Of a DNA stretch of 29,172 nt, positions 6,893 through 14,564 are shown piece after piece (positions within the stretch are counted from its first letter, which is position 1; every line of letters starts with the position of its first letter). The notes under the pieces are model-generated. The model saw only the letters and a program-made list of their open reading frames with translations, was not told the origin of the DNA and did no database searches. Source of the DNA: Micromonosporaceae bacterium. GTDB taxonomy: Bacteria > Actinomycetota > Actinomycetes > Mycobacteriales > Micromonosporaceae. The stretch spans positions 1 through 29,172 of the forward strand of contig DPJL01000249.1 of the NCBI GenBank assembly GCA_003543035.1, in the 5' to 3' direction. Both the position numbers and the translations under genes were made by a program.

Positions 6893-7900
6893 TCAGCTGG
6901 TGGCGAGACTTCCGTCCGAGGAGAAGATCAGGCCCAGTGAGGCCTTGCCCGTCTTCAGCTCGGTCTTGGTCTGCGGGCCTCCGGCGTCGGCCTGGTGGAA
7001 GGCGCCGAAGGTGATGCTGTACTTGGACTGCAGACCCGGCTGGCAGAACGGCCGCTGCGGGCACTCGGGCGGGCCGGCCAGCACCGACGCCGCGCCGCTG
7101 CACTTGGTGGCGAAGTCGGACAGCGTCTTGAGGCCGTGCTGGTCAGCGAAGGCCTTCGTGACCGCAAACGCGTTCTGGTCTGCCGCGCGGGACGGCGTCC
7201 CGAAGGTCAGACCCACCTTGCCACCCAGCTCCTTGAGAGCGGTCATGGTCGCGTTGATTTCCCCGCTCGCCTTGGGCGCGGCGTCCTTGCCGTTGGTCTT
7301 CTGGTTGAGGAACTCGGTCAGCGTCGCGGCATACTCAGGGAACACGTGGATCTCGCCGCGCTCCAGAGCCGGCTCGTAAAGCTCACGGTTGCCGACGGTC
7401 TGCACGGTGGCGGTGAACCCGGCTCCGTTGAGCGCGATCTTGTAGAGCTCGGCCAGGATCTGGCTCTCGGAGAAGTTGGCCTGACCGACCTTCACCTCGC
7501 CGCTGCCACCGGACAATCCGGCAGTGATGCCTGCCGCAGTGGCAAACTCTTGCGCTGCTTGGGCCGGCGTCTTGCGGTCGACGTCGACCGCCTTGTTCAG
7601 CGCGATCAACTTCGGGGTGTCGAGCGCCGCGGCCACCCGGTCGGTGGCGGCGATGACACCAGCCGGCGACGGAGCCTTGGAGCTGACCGCCGCGACGATG
7701 TTGTCCGAGTTCTGTAGCTTCTTGTCGTCCTCGAGCACGACCAGCTGCTCACCCGCGACACCAGCGCAACCGGCGCCGCTGGCGGTCGGCGGAGTGGTGG
7801 TGCCGGAGGAGCCCGACTTGCCGCACGCGGCAACGGTCATGGTCAATATGGTCGCGACGCCCGCGAGCAGCGCTAAAGAGATTTTTCGATGAGATCTCAT
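6893..7900 (-). CDS. Osmoprotectant ABC transporter substrate-binding lipoprotein, circularly permuted OpuAC domain
   Basis: A 335-residue lipoprotein that should capture glycine betaine, choline or a similar osmolyte for the adjacent permeases. I start at the ATG at 7900: the signal peptide then runs MRSHRKISLALLAGV to a lipobox ending VAAC, with C26 lipidated. Segment order is unusual. VVLEDDK (54-60) and LNKAVDVDRKTPAQAAQEF (101-119), normally at the C-terminus of OpuAC/OpuCC-like proteins, come first. KVGQANFSESQILAELY (137-153), the normal mature N-terminus, follows, and the protein ends at GLIFSSDGSLA. This is a circular permutation. The mature part has C45 and three cysteines in KCSGAAS and ECPQRPFC, which may form disulfides. 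I recall similar arrangements in other actinobacteria. Confidence 0.9.
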   Translation of the reverse strand: MRSHRKISLALLAGVATILTMTVAACGKSGSSGTTTPPTASGAGCAGVAGEQLVVLEDDKKLQNSDNIVAAVSSKAPSPAGVIAATDRVAAALDTPKLIALNKAVDVDRKTPAQAAQEFATAAGITAGLSGGSGEVKVGQANFSESQILAELYKIALNGAGFTATVQTVGNRELYEPALERGEIHVFPEYAATLTEFLNQKTNGKDAAPKASGEINATMTALKELGGKVGLTFGTPSRAADQNAFAVTKAFADQHGLKTLSDFATKCSGAASVLAGPPECPQRPFCQPGLQSKYSITFGAFHQADAGGPQTKTELKTGKASLGLIFSSDGSLATS

Positions 7901-8014
7901 CGTTTTCCGGCCGCCTTCTGTGTCCCGGCAGGGCAAATCCCGGCCGCGTGTCCGACAGACAAGTGAATCTTGCCCGCAATCATTCTTGAACAGTCCTATG
8001 AACAGATCTTCGCG

Positions 8015-8728
8015 TTACGACGTGATGTTCACAGCAGGCTCTGACATTTTTTGCTTAACTCGTAATGCCTTTGGTGTGACTACCCTCTCACCGGCCGCGA
8101 GCAACCCTTCCGCAAGCAAGCACAGCACCGCCACGAGAAAGCCTCCCACCAGGATCTGGCCCCCGCCGGAAGCCATGCCGAGGCCGAACCCGCGGCTGAT
8201 GATCATGCCTAGGCCGCCGCCGTTGACGAAGGAGGCCAGGGTCGCGGTTGCCAGCACCTGCACCGCGGCGGTCCGGAAGCCGCTGGCCAGATAGGGCACC
8301 GAAAGCGGCAGCTCCACTCTGGTGAGCAGTTGACGGCTGGAAAGGCCCATCCCGAGGGCCGCCTCGCGCACCTCCGGATCCACCTCGCGCAGGCCCAGGT
8401 AGGCGTTGGCCAGCAGGGGCGGAATGGCGAAAACGGTCAAGGCGAGAATGATCGCGCGTGGCCCGAAGCCGATCACGGTTAACGGGAAGATGGTCAGCAG
8501 TGCGACCGTCGGGATCGCGCGGGTCACGTTGGCCAGCGCCACGATGCTTGCGCCACCCCTACCCTTGTGTCCGAGCAGGATCCCGATCGGCCAAGCGATC
8601 AGGCAGGCCAGGCCGACCGCGGCCGCCGAGATCCAGAGGTGTTCGGTGGTGCGGGCGATGATCCCATCCGGGTTCGTCCAGTTGAGAGGGTCGTTGATCC
8701 AGACGATCGCATCGTCGATGACACTCAT
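8015..8728 (-). CDS. Osmoprotectant ABC transporter permease (second of two)
   Basis: A 237-residue inner-membrane permease of the binding-protein-dependent family (OpuCB/ProW-like). It has five to six hydrophobic helices and the cytoplasmic EAA loop EAALGMGLSSRQLLTRVELP, which docks with the ATPase. I prefer the ATG at 8728, which has an AGGAGG ribosome-binding site 8 bases upstream, over an in-frame start 27 bases earlier inside the neighbouring gene. It begins 2 bases after the stop of the other permease, so the pair is coupled. The binding-protein gene follows after 114 bp. Confidence 0.93.
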   Translation of the reverse strand: MSVIDDAIVWINDPLNWTNPDGIIARTTEHLWISAAAVGLACLIAWPIGILLGHKGRGGASIVALANVTRAIPTVALLTIFPLTVIGFGPRAIILALTVFAIPPLLANAYLGLREVDPEVREAALGMGLSSRQLLTRVELPLSVPYLASGFRTAAVQVLATATLASFVNGGGLGMIISRGFGLGMASGGGQILVGGFLVAVLCLLAEGLLAAGERVVTPKALRVKQKMSEPAVNITS

Positions 8729-8730
8729 GT

Positions 8731-9417
8731 TCAGGCCCTCCTGCGCCTGGTCCACGGCATGGCGAGCCGTCCGGCGAGCACGAGCAGGCTGTCCAGAACG
8801 AAGGCGAGCCCGACGCAGGCGAGTGTCGCCGTCATGATCTGCGGCTTGTAGAAGTTGTTCCGGAAGCCACCGAGGATGAGGTTGCCAAAGCCGCCAACGC
8901 CGACGATCTCGCCGACCGTCATCAGCGCGACCGTCGAGACGGTGGCGATGCGCAGGCCGGTCAGGATGCTGGGCAGCGCCAGCGGCAACTCGACTTTCAC
9001 CAGCATCCCGAGACGGCCGTAGCCCATTCCGGCCGCGACCTCACGGATTTCCGGCGGCACCTGGCGCAATCCGGTGATGCCCGAGCGCAGGATGATCAGC
9101 AATGCGTAGAGCACGAGTCCAATCAGCACAGTCACTGGATTCAGCCCGGTGAAGGGGGCGAGAAAGGCGAAGAGCGCCAGCGACGGGATCGTGTACATGG
9201 TGCCCGCGATGCCGAGGATCAGGCCGCCGATTTTCGCGCGCTGAAACGCCAAAACGGACAGTGGGATGGCGATCAATGCGGCGATCGCCACGGCCGCCAC
9301 CGTCAGCAGGATATGCTCACGCAGCGCGGCGAGCAGAGTCTCCATGTTCTCGCGTATGTACTGCCACGAGAACCAAGGGTTGCGGGGATCCGCATCCGAG
9401 AAGGCCATGGAGGGCAT
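8731..9417 (-). CDS. Osmoprotectant ABC transporter permease (first of two)
   Basis: A 228-residue permease of the same family as its downstream partner, with which it should form the membrane heterodimer of the importer. It has five to six hydrophobic helices and the EAA loop EVAAGMGYGRLGMLVKVELP. Possible starts are the ATGs at 9417 and 9408; neither has a good ribosome-binding site. The segment before the next in-frame ATG at 9342 (NPWFSWQYIRENMETLL) looks like a genuine N-terminus of this family. Its start lies only 3-12 bases from the start of the divergent ATPase gene, so the promoters must lie inside the opposing coding regions. Confidence 0.93.
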   Translation of the reverse strand: MPSMAFSDADPRNPWFSWQYIRENMETLLAALREHILLTVAAVAIAALIAIPLSVLAFQRAKIGGLILGIAGTMYTIPSLALFAFLAPFTGLNPVTVLIGLVLYALLIILRSGITGLRQVPPEIREVAAGMGYGRLGMLVKVELPLALPSILTGLRIATVSTVALMTVGEIVGVGGFGNLILGGFRNNFYKPQIMTATLACVGLAFVLDSLLVLAGRLAMPWTRRRRA

Positions 9418-9420
9418 GGG

Positions 9421-10392
9421 GTGAACGCTACCCGGGCCGCGTCGATCCGGCTGGAGAAGGTCAGCAAACAGTTCGGTGCCACCGTGGCGGTCAAAGAGCT
9501 CACGCTTGAGATCCCGGCCGGTGAGCTGGTGGTGCTGATCGGTCCTTCGGGCTGCGGAAAGTCCACTGTGCTCCGGATGGTCAATCGATTGATCGAGCCG
9601 ACCTCAGGCCGGATGTTCCTCGGCGAGGAAGAGATCACGAAGGTCGATCCGGTGCAGTTGCGCCGCCGCATCGGTTACGTCATCCAGAACGTGGGTCTCT
9701 TTCCACACCAGACAGTCCGGGAGAACGTCGCCACCGTGCCCAGGCTCGTGGGCTGGCCACGCGAACGCACCAAGGCGCGCGTCAATGAGCTGATGGAGCT
9801 CGTGGGGCTTCCTCCAGAACGCTTCGCCGACCGGTACCCGCATGAGCTCTCCGGCGGTCAGCGGCAACGCATCGGGGTCGCACGCGCTCTGGCCGCCGAT
9901 CCGGTGGTGCTCCTCATGGACGAGCCGTTCTCGGCGGTGGACCCGATCGTGCGCAGCCGACTGCAGGACGAGTTCCTCCGGCTCCAGAGCACGGTAGGCA
10001 AGACCATCGTCTTCGTGACCCACGACGTCGATGAGGCGGTACGGCTGGGAGACCGGATCGCGGTGCTCTCCGAGGGCGGTCACCTCGAGCAGTACGGCAG
10101 CCCCGCGGAGATCCTTTCGCATCCCGCCAACGATTTCGTCGCCGATTTCGTCGGAGCCGATCGGGGCATCAAGCGGCTCGCCGTGACCCCGATCCCGCTG
10201 GACAACCTGCGCCCGCTGCCCAACGAGCCAGGTAAAGGCCCCTGGGTGGAAGCGTCCGAGACCCTTCACGAAGCACTTGCGGCGCTGCTGGAAGGCGACA
10301 CGGGCTGGGTCGTGGTAAGCCGCGATGACAAGCCATTGGGGATTCTGACGCTGGACGATGTCTACACCGCGCTGCGATCCGTGGCCGCCTGA
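9421..10392 (+). CDS. Osmoprotectant ABC transporter ATP-binding protein with C-terminal CBS segment
   Basis: A 323-residue ATPase of the OpuCA/ProV type that powers the osmolyte importer encoded divergently. Walker A is GPSGCGKST at 41-49, the signature LSGGQRQR at 143-150, Walker B VVLLMDEP at 162-169 and the D-loop SAVDP. After the ATPase core a single CBS-like segment (about 275-323, with GILTLDDVYTALR) remains; in related proteins CBS pairs sense ionic strength. I chose GTG at 9421, preceded by GGAGG at good spacing. The frame is open further upstream, but that part overlaps the divergent permease gene. The separation of the ATPase from its permeases onto opposite strands is unusual. Confidence 0.94.
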   Translation: MNATRAASIRLEKVSKQFGATVAVKELTLEIPAGELVVLIGPSGCGKSTVLRMVNRLIEPTSGRMFLGEEEITKVDPVQLRRRIGYVIQNVGLFPHQTVRENVATVPRLVGWPRERTKARVNELMELVGLPPERFADRYPHELSGGQRQRIGVARALAADPVVLLMDEPFSAVDPIVRSRLQDEFLRLQSTVGKTIVFVTHDVDEAVRLGDRIAVLSEGGHLEQYGSPAEILSHPANDFVADFVGADRGIKRLAVTPIPLDNLRPLPNEPGKGPWVEASETLHEALAALLEGDTGWVVVSRDDKPLGILTLDDVYTALRSVAA

Positions 10393-10406
10393 CATACGGT
10401 CAGGAC

Positions 10407-11765
10407 ATGGCCGAAAGCGTGGACGTGGTAGTCGTCGGGCTCGGAGTCGGCGGCGAGGAAGTTGCCGGAAAGCTGGCCGAAGCCGGACTTTCCGTGGTGG
10501 GTATTGAAGGAAAGCTCGTCGGCGGCGAATGCCCCTACTGGGGTTGCGTCCCCAGCAAGATGATGATCAGGGCGGGCAACCTGCTCACCGAAGGCCGCCG
10601 GATCCCGGGCATGGCCGGGCGCAGCGAAGTCCACCCCGACTGGGCGCCGGTGGCAGAACGCATTCGCTCCGAAGCGACCGACAACTGGAACGACAAGGTT
10701 GCCGTCGACCGGTTCACCGGCAAGGGCGGTCGATTCGTGCGCGGGTGGGGACGCCTGGACGGGCCGGGCCGCGTGCGCGTGGGGGACGACGTGTTCGAAG
10801 CGAGCCGGGCCGTGGTGATCGGCACCGGGACCGCGCCGAGCATTCCACCGATCGAAGGCTTATCTGGTACTCCCTATTGGACAAACAGGGAGGCGATCGA
10901 AGCTGACACTTTGCCGCGGTCGCTGGTGGTGCTCGGCGGTGGGGCCATAGGTTTGGAACTTGCTCAGGTCTTTGCCCGCTTCGGCGTGAAGACGACGGTG
11001 GTGGAGGCCGAGCCTCGGGTTATCGCCTTCGAGGAGCCGGAGTCGTCCGACTTGGCCGCCAAAGCGCTTGCCGCAGACGGCATTGACATCGTTGCCGGCA
11101 AAGGCGTGGCCCGGGTCGAGCATGGCGACCGGTTCACGGTCACGCTAGCCGACGGCAGCACGATCACCGGAGAGCGGCTGCTAGTGGCGACCGGCAGGCG
11201 TGCGGATCTGAGCAAGCTGGGCGTGGAGACGGTGGGAATCGACTCCGCGGCAAGGGCTATTCCGGTGAACGACCGGATGCGTGCGGCGCCTGGAGTCTGG
11301 GCAGTGGGCGATGTCACCGGCAAGGGCGCATTCACTCACGTTGCCATGTACCAGGCCGGCATCGCCATTCGCGACATCCTGCGCCAGCCTGGCCCCCCGG
11401 CGGACTACCGCGCACTCCCCCGCGTCACCTTCACCGATCCGGAGATCGGGGCGGTCGGGCTCACCGAGAAACAGGCTCGGGACAAGGGTTTGCCGGTGCA
11501 GGCCGGGTTGGCCAAGGTTCCTTCGTCGGCCCGCGGCTGGATCCACAAGGCCGGAAATGACGGTTTCATCAAGCTTGTCGCCGACACCGAGCGCGGAGTG
11601 CTCATCGGCGCCACCTCCGCCGGCCCCGTCGGCGGCGAAGTGCTTGGCGCGCTTGCGGTTGCGGTGCATGGTGAAGTCCCGGTGGAGCATTTGCGTCACA
11701 TGATCTATGCCTACCCGACATTTCATCGTGGCATCGAAGACGCCTTGCGCGCCTTAGTATCATAG
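10407..11765 (+). CDS. FAD-dependent pyridine nucleotide-disulfide oxidoreductase (lipoamide dehydrogenase/mercuric reductase-like)
   Basis: A 452-residue flavoprotein of the class I disulfide reductase family. The FAD-binding motif is GLGVGG at 11-16. The redox-active disulfide is C42-PYWG-C47, in GGECPYWGCVPSK. The NAD(P)-binding motif is GGGAIG at 177-182, and E200 at the end of the following strand suggests NADH. The C-terminal interface ends YAYPTFHRGIEDAL: where lipoamide dehydrogenase and glutathione reductase have HPTxxE with the catalytic histidine, this protein has Y436, closer to mercuric reductase. No MerA heavy-metal domain or C-terminal cysteine pair is present. The true substrate is therefore unknown. 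It begins 14 bases after the ATPase gene and may be cotranscribed with it. Confidence 0.93.
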   Translation: MAESVDVVVVGLGVGGEEVAGKLAEAGLSVVGIEGKLVGGECPYWGCVPSKMMIRAGNLLTEGRRIPGMAGRSEVHPDWAPVAERIRSEATDNWNDKVAVDRFTGKGGRFVRGWGRLDGPGRVRVGDDVFEASRAVVIGTGTAPSIPPIEGLSGTPYWTNREAIEADTLPRSLVVLGGGAIGLELAQVFARFGVKTTVVEAEPRVIAFEEPESSDLAAKALAADGIDIVAGKGVARVEHGDRFTVTLADGSTITGERLLVATGRRADLSKLGVETVGIDSAARAIPVNDRMRAAPGVWAVGDVTGKGAFTHVAMYQAGIAIRDILRQPGPPADYRALPRVTFTDPEIGAVGLTEKQARDKGLPVQAGLAKVPSSARGWIHKAGNDGFIKLVADTERGVLIGATSAGPVGGEVLGALAVAVHGEVPVEHLRHMIYAYPTFHRGIEDALRALVS

Positions 11766-11771
11766 ACAGGT

Positions 11772-12266
11772 ATGACTACTCACTATCGCGATGACACCGT
11801 GGTGGTGACGTCTGCCTACCTGCGGATCGATGGCCAGACCTGGCGTCTGTCCGAATTGGACTATGTGCGGCATCGGGAAACCAGCCCGGATTGGCGAGTC
11901 CGCAGCCGGACGGCCGGTCGAGGTGCCCTCAACATTCTGATGATCCTTGCGGGTTTCGCCGGGGCGATCGTGCTTATCGCGGTGCTCGCCTCGGCCTATC
12001 TGGAGTTGAAGCTGACCCCTATCCCGAAAAACACCCTGATCGTGGTGGCCGGTCTGCTGTTGTTGATGGGTTTCGTGCCGGTGGTGTGGGAGTGGGCGCT
12101 GAGCCGGGTCGACAACAGCTATGACAAGGGTGACGGCATCTACGAGATGTGGGCAAACATTGATGGCCGGGAGGTGTTGCTGCTGCGGCTGTCCGACGAG
12201 ACCAAGTTCAGCAAGATCTATCGCGGCCTCCAACGTGCGCTGGAAGACATCGAATCCGAGGGCTAG
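11772..12266 (+). CDS. DUF6232 family membrane protein
   Basis: A 164-residue protein resembling the DUF6232 family of actinobacteria. An N-terminal beta-rich part (VVVTSAYLRIDGQTWRLSEL) is followed by two transmembrane helices (about 57-80 and 88-107) and a C-terminal cytoplasmic part ending SKIYRGLQRALEDIE. Function is unknown. It starts 6 bases after the flavin reductase gene. Its TAG stop and the TAG stop of the convergent DrrB-like permease are both read from the same CTAG at 12263-12266. Confidence 0.8.
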   Translation: MTTHYRDDTVVVTSAYLRIDGQTWRLSELDYVRHRETSPDWRVRSRTAGRGALNILMILAGFAGAIVLIAVLASAYLELKLTPIPKNTLIVVAGLLLLMGFVPVVWEWALSRVDNSYDKGDGIYEMWANIDGREVLLLRLSDETKFSKIYRGLQRALEDIESEG

Positions 12267-13060
12267 GCGCGGCGCTTGAAGCCCCACATGGAAAGCGGCG
12301 CGAAGACCGCCATAATGCCTATCCCCCAAAGGATCGATGCGAGCACGGGGCCGGCCGTCGGCCCGCCGACCAGGAGGCCGCGGGTGGCGTCGGCCAGGAT
12401 GGACACCGGGTTGGCCTTCACCACGGCCTGCAACCAGCCGGGCATGGTTTCGACGGGCACGAAAACGTTGCTGACAAAGGTGACCGGGAACAGCGCCGTG
12501 AAACCGAAGATCTGAACCTTCTCCGGATCCTTGGCGAGCACGCCGACAAGCACCGATATCCAGGAGAAGGCGAGCGCGAAGAACAGCAGCAGCGCGACTG
12601 CGCCGATCAGCCCGCCTAGATTCGTCCCCAGCCGGAAGCCGAGGATGAAGCCGACTCCGAGCAGTAATGCGATCGACCAGGCCTGCTTGAGCAGATCGGC
12701 GGTGATCCGGCCGGTCAGCGGAGCCCAACGGGCGATCGGCAGAGAACGCAGCCGGTCGAAGACGCCCTTGGTCAGGTCGGTGTTGAGGCCCATGCCGACA
12801 TACATCGTGACGAAGAGCATATTCATCACGATGATTCCTGGCAGGGCAAAGGTCAGGTAGGCCCCGGTCGATCCCTTGATGGCACCACCAAAGACGTAGG
12901 TGAACAGCAGCACGAACATGATCGGCTGGAAGCTGAAATCGCCTAGCTCCCAAGGATTGTGCCGGATCTGGACCAGGGTCCGCCAGGCGAGCGTGAGCGT
13001 TTGCCGCAGGCCTTCGAGGGGACTGACCCTCGGTTGCAAAGTGGGCGTCGTGGCGGTCAT
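12263..13060 (-). CDS. ABC-2 type exporter permease (DrrB-like)
   Basis: A 265-residue membrane protein of the ABC-2 family with about six hydrophobic helices. The order is typical of daunorubicin-resistance DrrB-like permeases: an N-terminal amphipathic helix with LRQTLTLAWRTLVQIRHNP, then GGAIKGSTGAYLTFALPGI, and near the end NPVSILADATRGLLVGG. It should form the membrane part of an efflux pump with the upstream ATPase; the genes overlap by 4 bases (ATGA), and a good AGGAGG precedes its start. The exported molecule is unknown. Its position behind the oxidative gene cluster suggests export of that cluster's product, but this is inference. Confidence 0.94.
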   Translation of the reverse strand: MTATTPTLQPRVSPLEGLRQTLTLAWRTLVQIRHNPWELGDFSFQPIMFVLLFTYVFGGAIKGSTGAYLTFALPGIIVMNMLFVTMYVGMGLNTDLTKGVFDRLRSLPIARWAPLTGRITADLLKQAWSIALLLGVGFILGFRLGTNLGGLIGAVALLLFFALAFSWISVLVGVLAKDPEKVQIFGFTALFPVTFVSNVFVPVETMPGWLQAVVKANPVSILADATRGLLVGGPTAGPVLASILWGIGIMAVFAPLSMWGFKRRA

Positions 13061-14004
13061 TTCTCCTCCTCTTCCTCCAACGGCTGGCCGGTCAGCGCGA
13101 GGAACACCTCGTTGAGGCTCGCGCTTCGCAACGCCAACTCGGTGACGCTGACACCCTGGTCATCGAGCCTTCGCACCACGGCCGGCAGCATCGCCACATC
13201 GGTGACGGGCGCGGTGACCACCTGACCGTCCACCTCTGGCGTCACATGGGTCAACTCGGCCACCACGGTGACCACCGAGGCCAGATCGACCGCGTCCGTT
13301 GGCCTGACCACCAACGTTTGCGAACCTGCCTTGGCCTTCAACTCGTCCGGCGTGCCGGTCGCGATGACCCGGCCGTGGTCGATCACCACGATGTCATCGG
13401 CGAGATGGTCGGCTTCGTCCAGGTATTGGGTGGTCAGCAACACGGTGACGCCGCCGGACACCATGCCCCGGATCAGATCCCACAGCTCGAGGCGGCCGCG
13501 CGGGTCCAGACCGGTGGTGGGCTCATCCAGGAAGAGCACTCGCGGCCGGCCGACCAGGCTCGCCGCGAGATCCAACCGGCGCCTCATGCCACCGGAATAG
13601 GTCTTTGTCGCCCGATCCGCCGCGTCGCTCAGATGGAAATCGGCCAGCAACTCGACGGCTCGAGCCTTGGCCTCTCGCCGCGGCATCCCGAGGAGCCGGC
13701 CAATGAAGAGCAGATTTTCGGTACCGGTCAAATTCTCATCCACCGACGCAAACTGACCGGTCAGCCCGATCAGCTGGCGTACCTCATGCGCCTGCGAAAG
13801 CATGTCGTAACCGCCGACGATGGCTTTACCCTCGTCGGGCGGTATCAGTGTGGCCAGGATCCGGACGATTGTGGTCTTACCTGCGCCATTGGGTCCGAGC
13901 AGACCCAGGACCGTGCCGGTTCGGGCGGAAAGGCTTACGCCGGCTAGCGCAGTCGTCTCGCCGAAGCGTTTGACCAGCCCTTCGGCCAAGATCGCCTGAT
14001 TCAT
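13057..14004 (-). CDS. ABC exporter ATP-binding protein (DrrA-like)
   Basis: A 315-residue ATPase of the DrrA/daunorubicin-resistance group. Walker A is GPNGAGKTT at 37-45, the signature is YSGGMRRRLDLA, and Walker B with D-loop is VLFLDEPTTGLDP. The C-terminal 90 residues (after TGTPDELKAK) form the extra regulatory part typical of DrrA and end in an acidic EEEEEK. I start at the ATG at 14004, which has GGGAG upstream, rather than 39 bases earlier. It follows the acetyltransferase gene after 77 bp and overlaps the permease gene, so a complete two-component exporter is encoded. It lies on the same strand as the five-gene oxidative operon upstream. Confidence 0.95.
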   Translation of the reverse strand: MNQAILAEGLVKRFGETTALAGVSLSARTGTVLGLLGPNGAGKTTIVRILATLIPPDEGKAIVGGYDMLSQAHEVRQLIGLTGQFASVDENLTGTENLLFIGRLLGMPRREAKARAVELLADFHLSDAADRATKTYSGGMRRRLDLAASLVGRPRVLFLDEPTTGLDPRGRLELWDLIRGMVSGGVTVLLTTQYLDEADHLADDIVVIDHGRVIATGTPDELKAKAGSQTLVVRPTDAVDLASVVTVVAELTHVTPEVDGQVVTAPVTDVAMLPAVVRRLDDQGVSVTELALRSASLNEVFLALTGQPLEEEEEK

Positions 14005-14081
14005 AGTCGCTCCCGTTCGTCGCCGCCGGGTGGTGACCTTCAAGTGGGGACGATACCCGCGCGCCGAGCTGGTTGGCGACG

Positions 14082-14564
14082 TTATAGAGCCAACGCGAGG
14101 AACATCCCCGCGCGGTTGGGGTCTGACGCCATCGTTCGCCGTTCCCCCGTGGGAGTGAAGCCGAGATCGGCGTAGAGCGCCAAAGCTGGTTCATTGTCTT
14201 GCGCCACGGCCACTTCCAGGCGGGTCGCGTTACGGGCTCGCGCCCATTCGGCTCGCGCCTCAAGTAATCGCCCGGCCAGGCCGCCGCCGCGAGCCTCCGG
14301 AGCGACCCAAAGCCACCAGAGGCAGACGGTGCCCGGCCAGCTCGAGTCCACAAACGCGGCCGCCATGGCCAGCCAGCGGCCATCCACTTCCGCGATGAAC
14401 ACCACCTTCTGCGGGTCGTCGGTCCACTCCCGCCAGTGCTCAAGTGGTTGCGCCGCTTCGGTTTCCACCGAGCCGAAGTAGGCGTGAGGCGAATCGCCGA
14501 GCGCACGCAATCGGATGTCGCGCAGCGCATCCGCCTCATCGGGACCGACCGGCCGGATCCGCAT
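14082..14564 (-). CDS. GNAT family N-acetyltransferase
   Basis: A 160-residue acetyl-CoA-dependent acyltransferase of the GNAT fold. The acetyl-CoA-binding motif A reads LWVAPEARGGGLAGRLL, the usual V-x-P-x-x-R-G-x-G-x-G/A pattern. Motif B follows with NEPALALYADLGF, and the N-terminus IRPVGPDEADALRDIRLRAL is standard. The acceptor substrate cannot be predicted. Its ATG at 14564 overlaps the stop of the antiporter gene by one base (TGATG); a GTG three bases earlier is also possible. It is translationally coupled to the operon, so it may modify or detoxify the pathway product, but GNATs are promiscuous in context. Confidence 0.92.
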   Translation of the reverse strand: MRIRPVGPDEADALRDIRLRALGDSPHAYFGSVETEAAQPLEHWREWTDDPQKVVFIAEVDGRWLAMAAAFVDSSWPGTVCLWWLWVAPEARGGGLAGRLLEARAEWARARNATRLEVAVAQDNEPALALYADLGFTPTGERRTMASDPNRAGMFLALAL

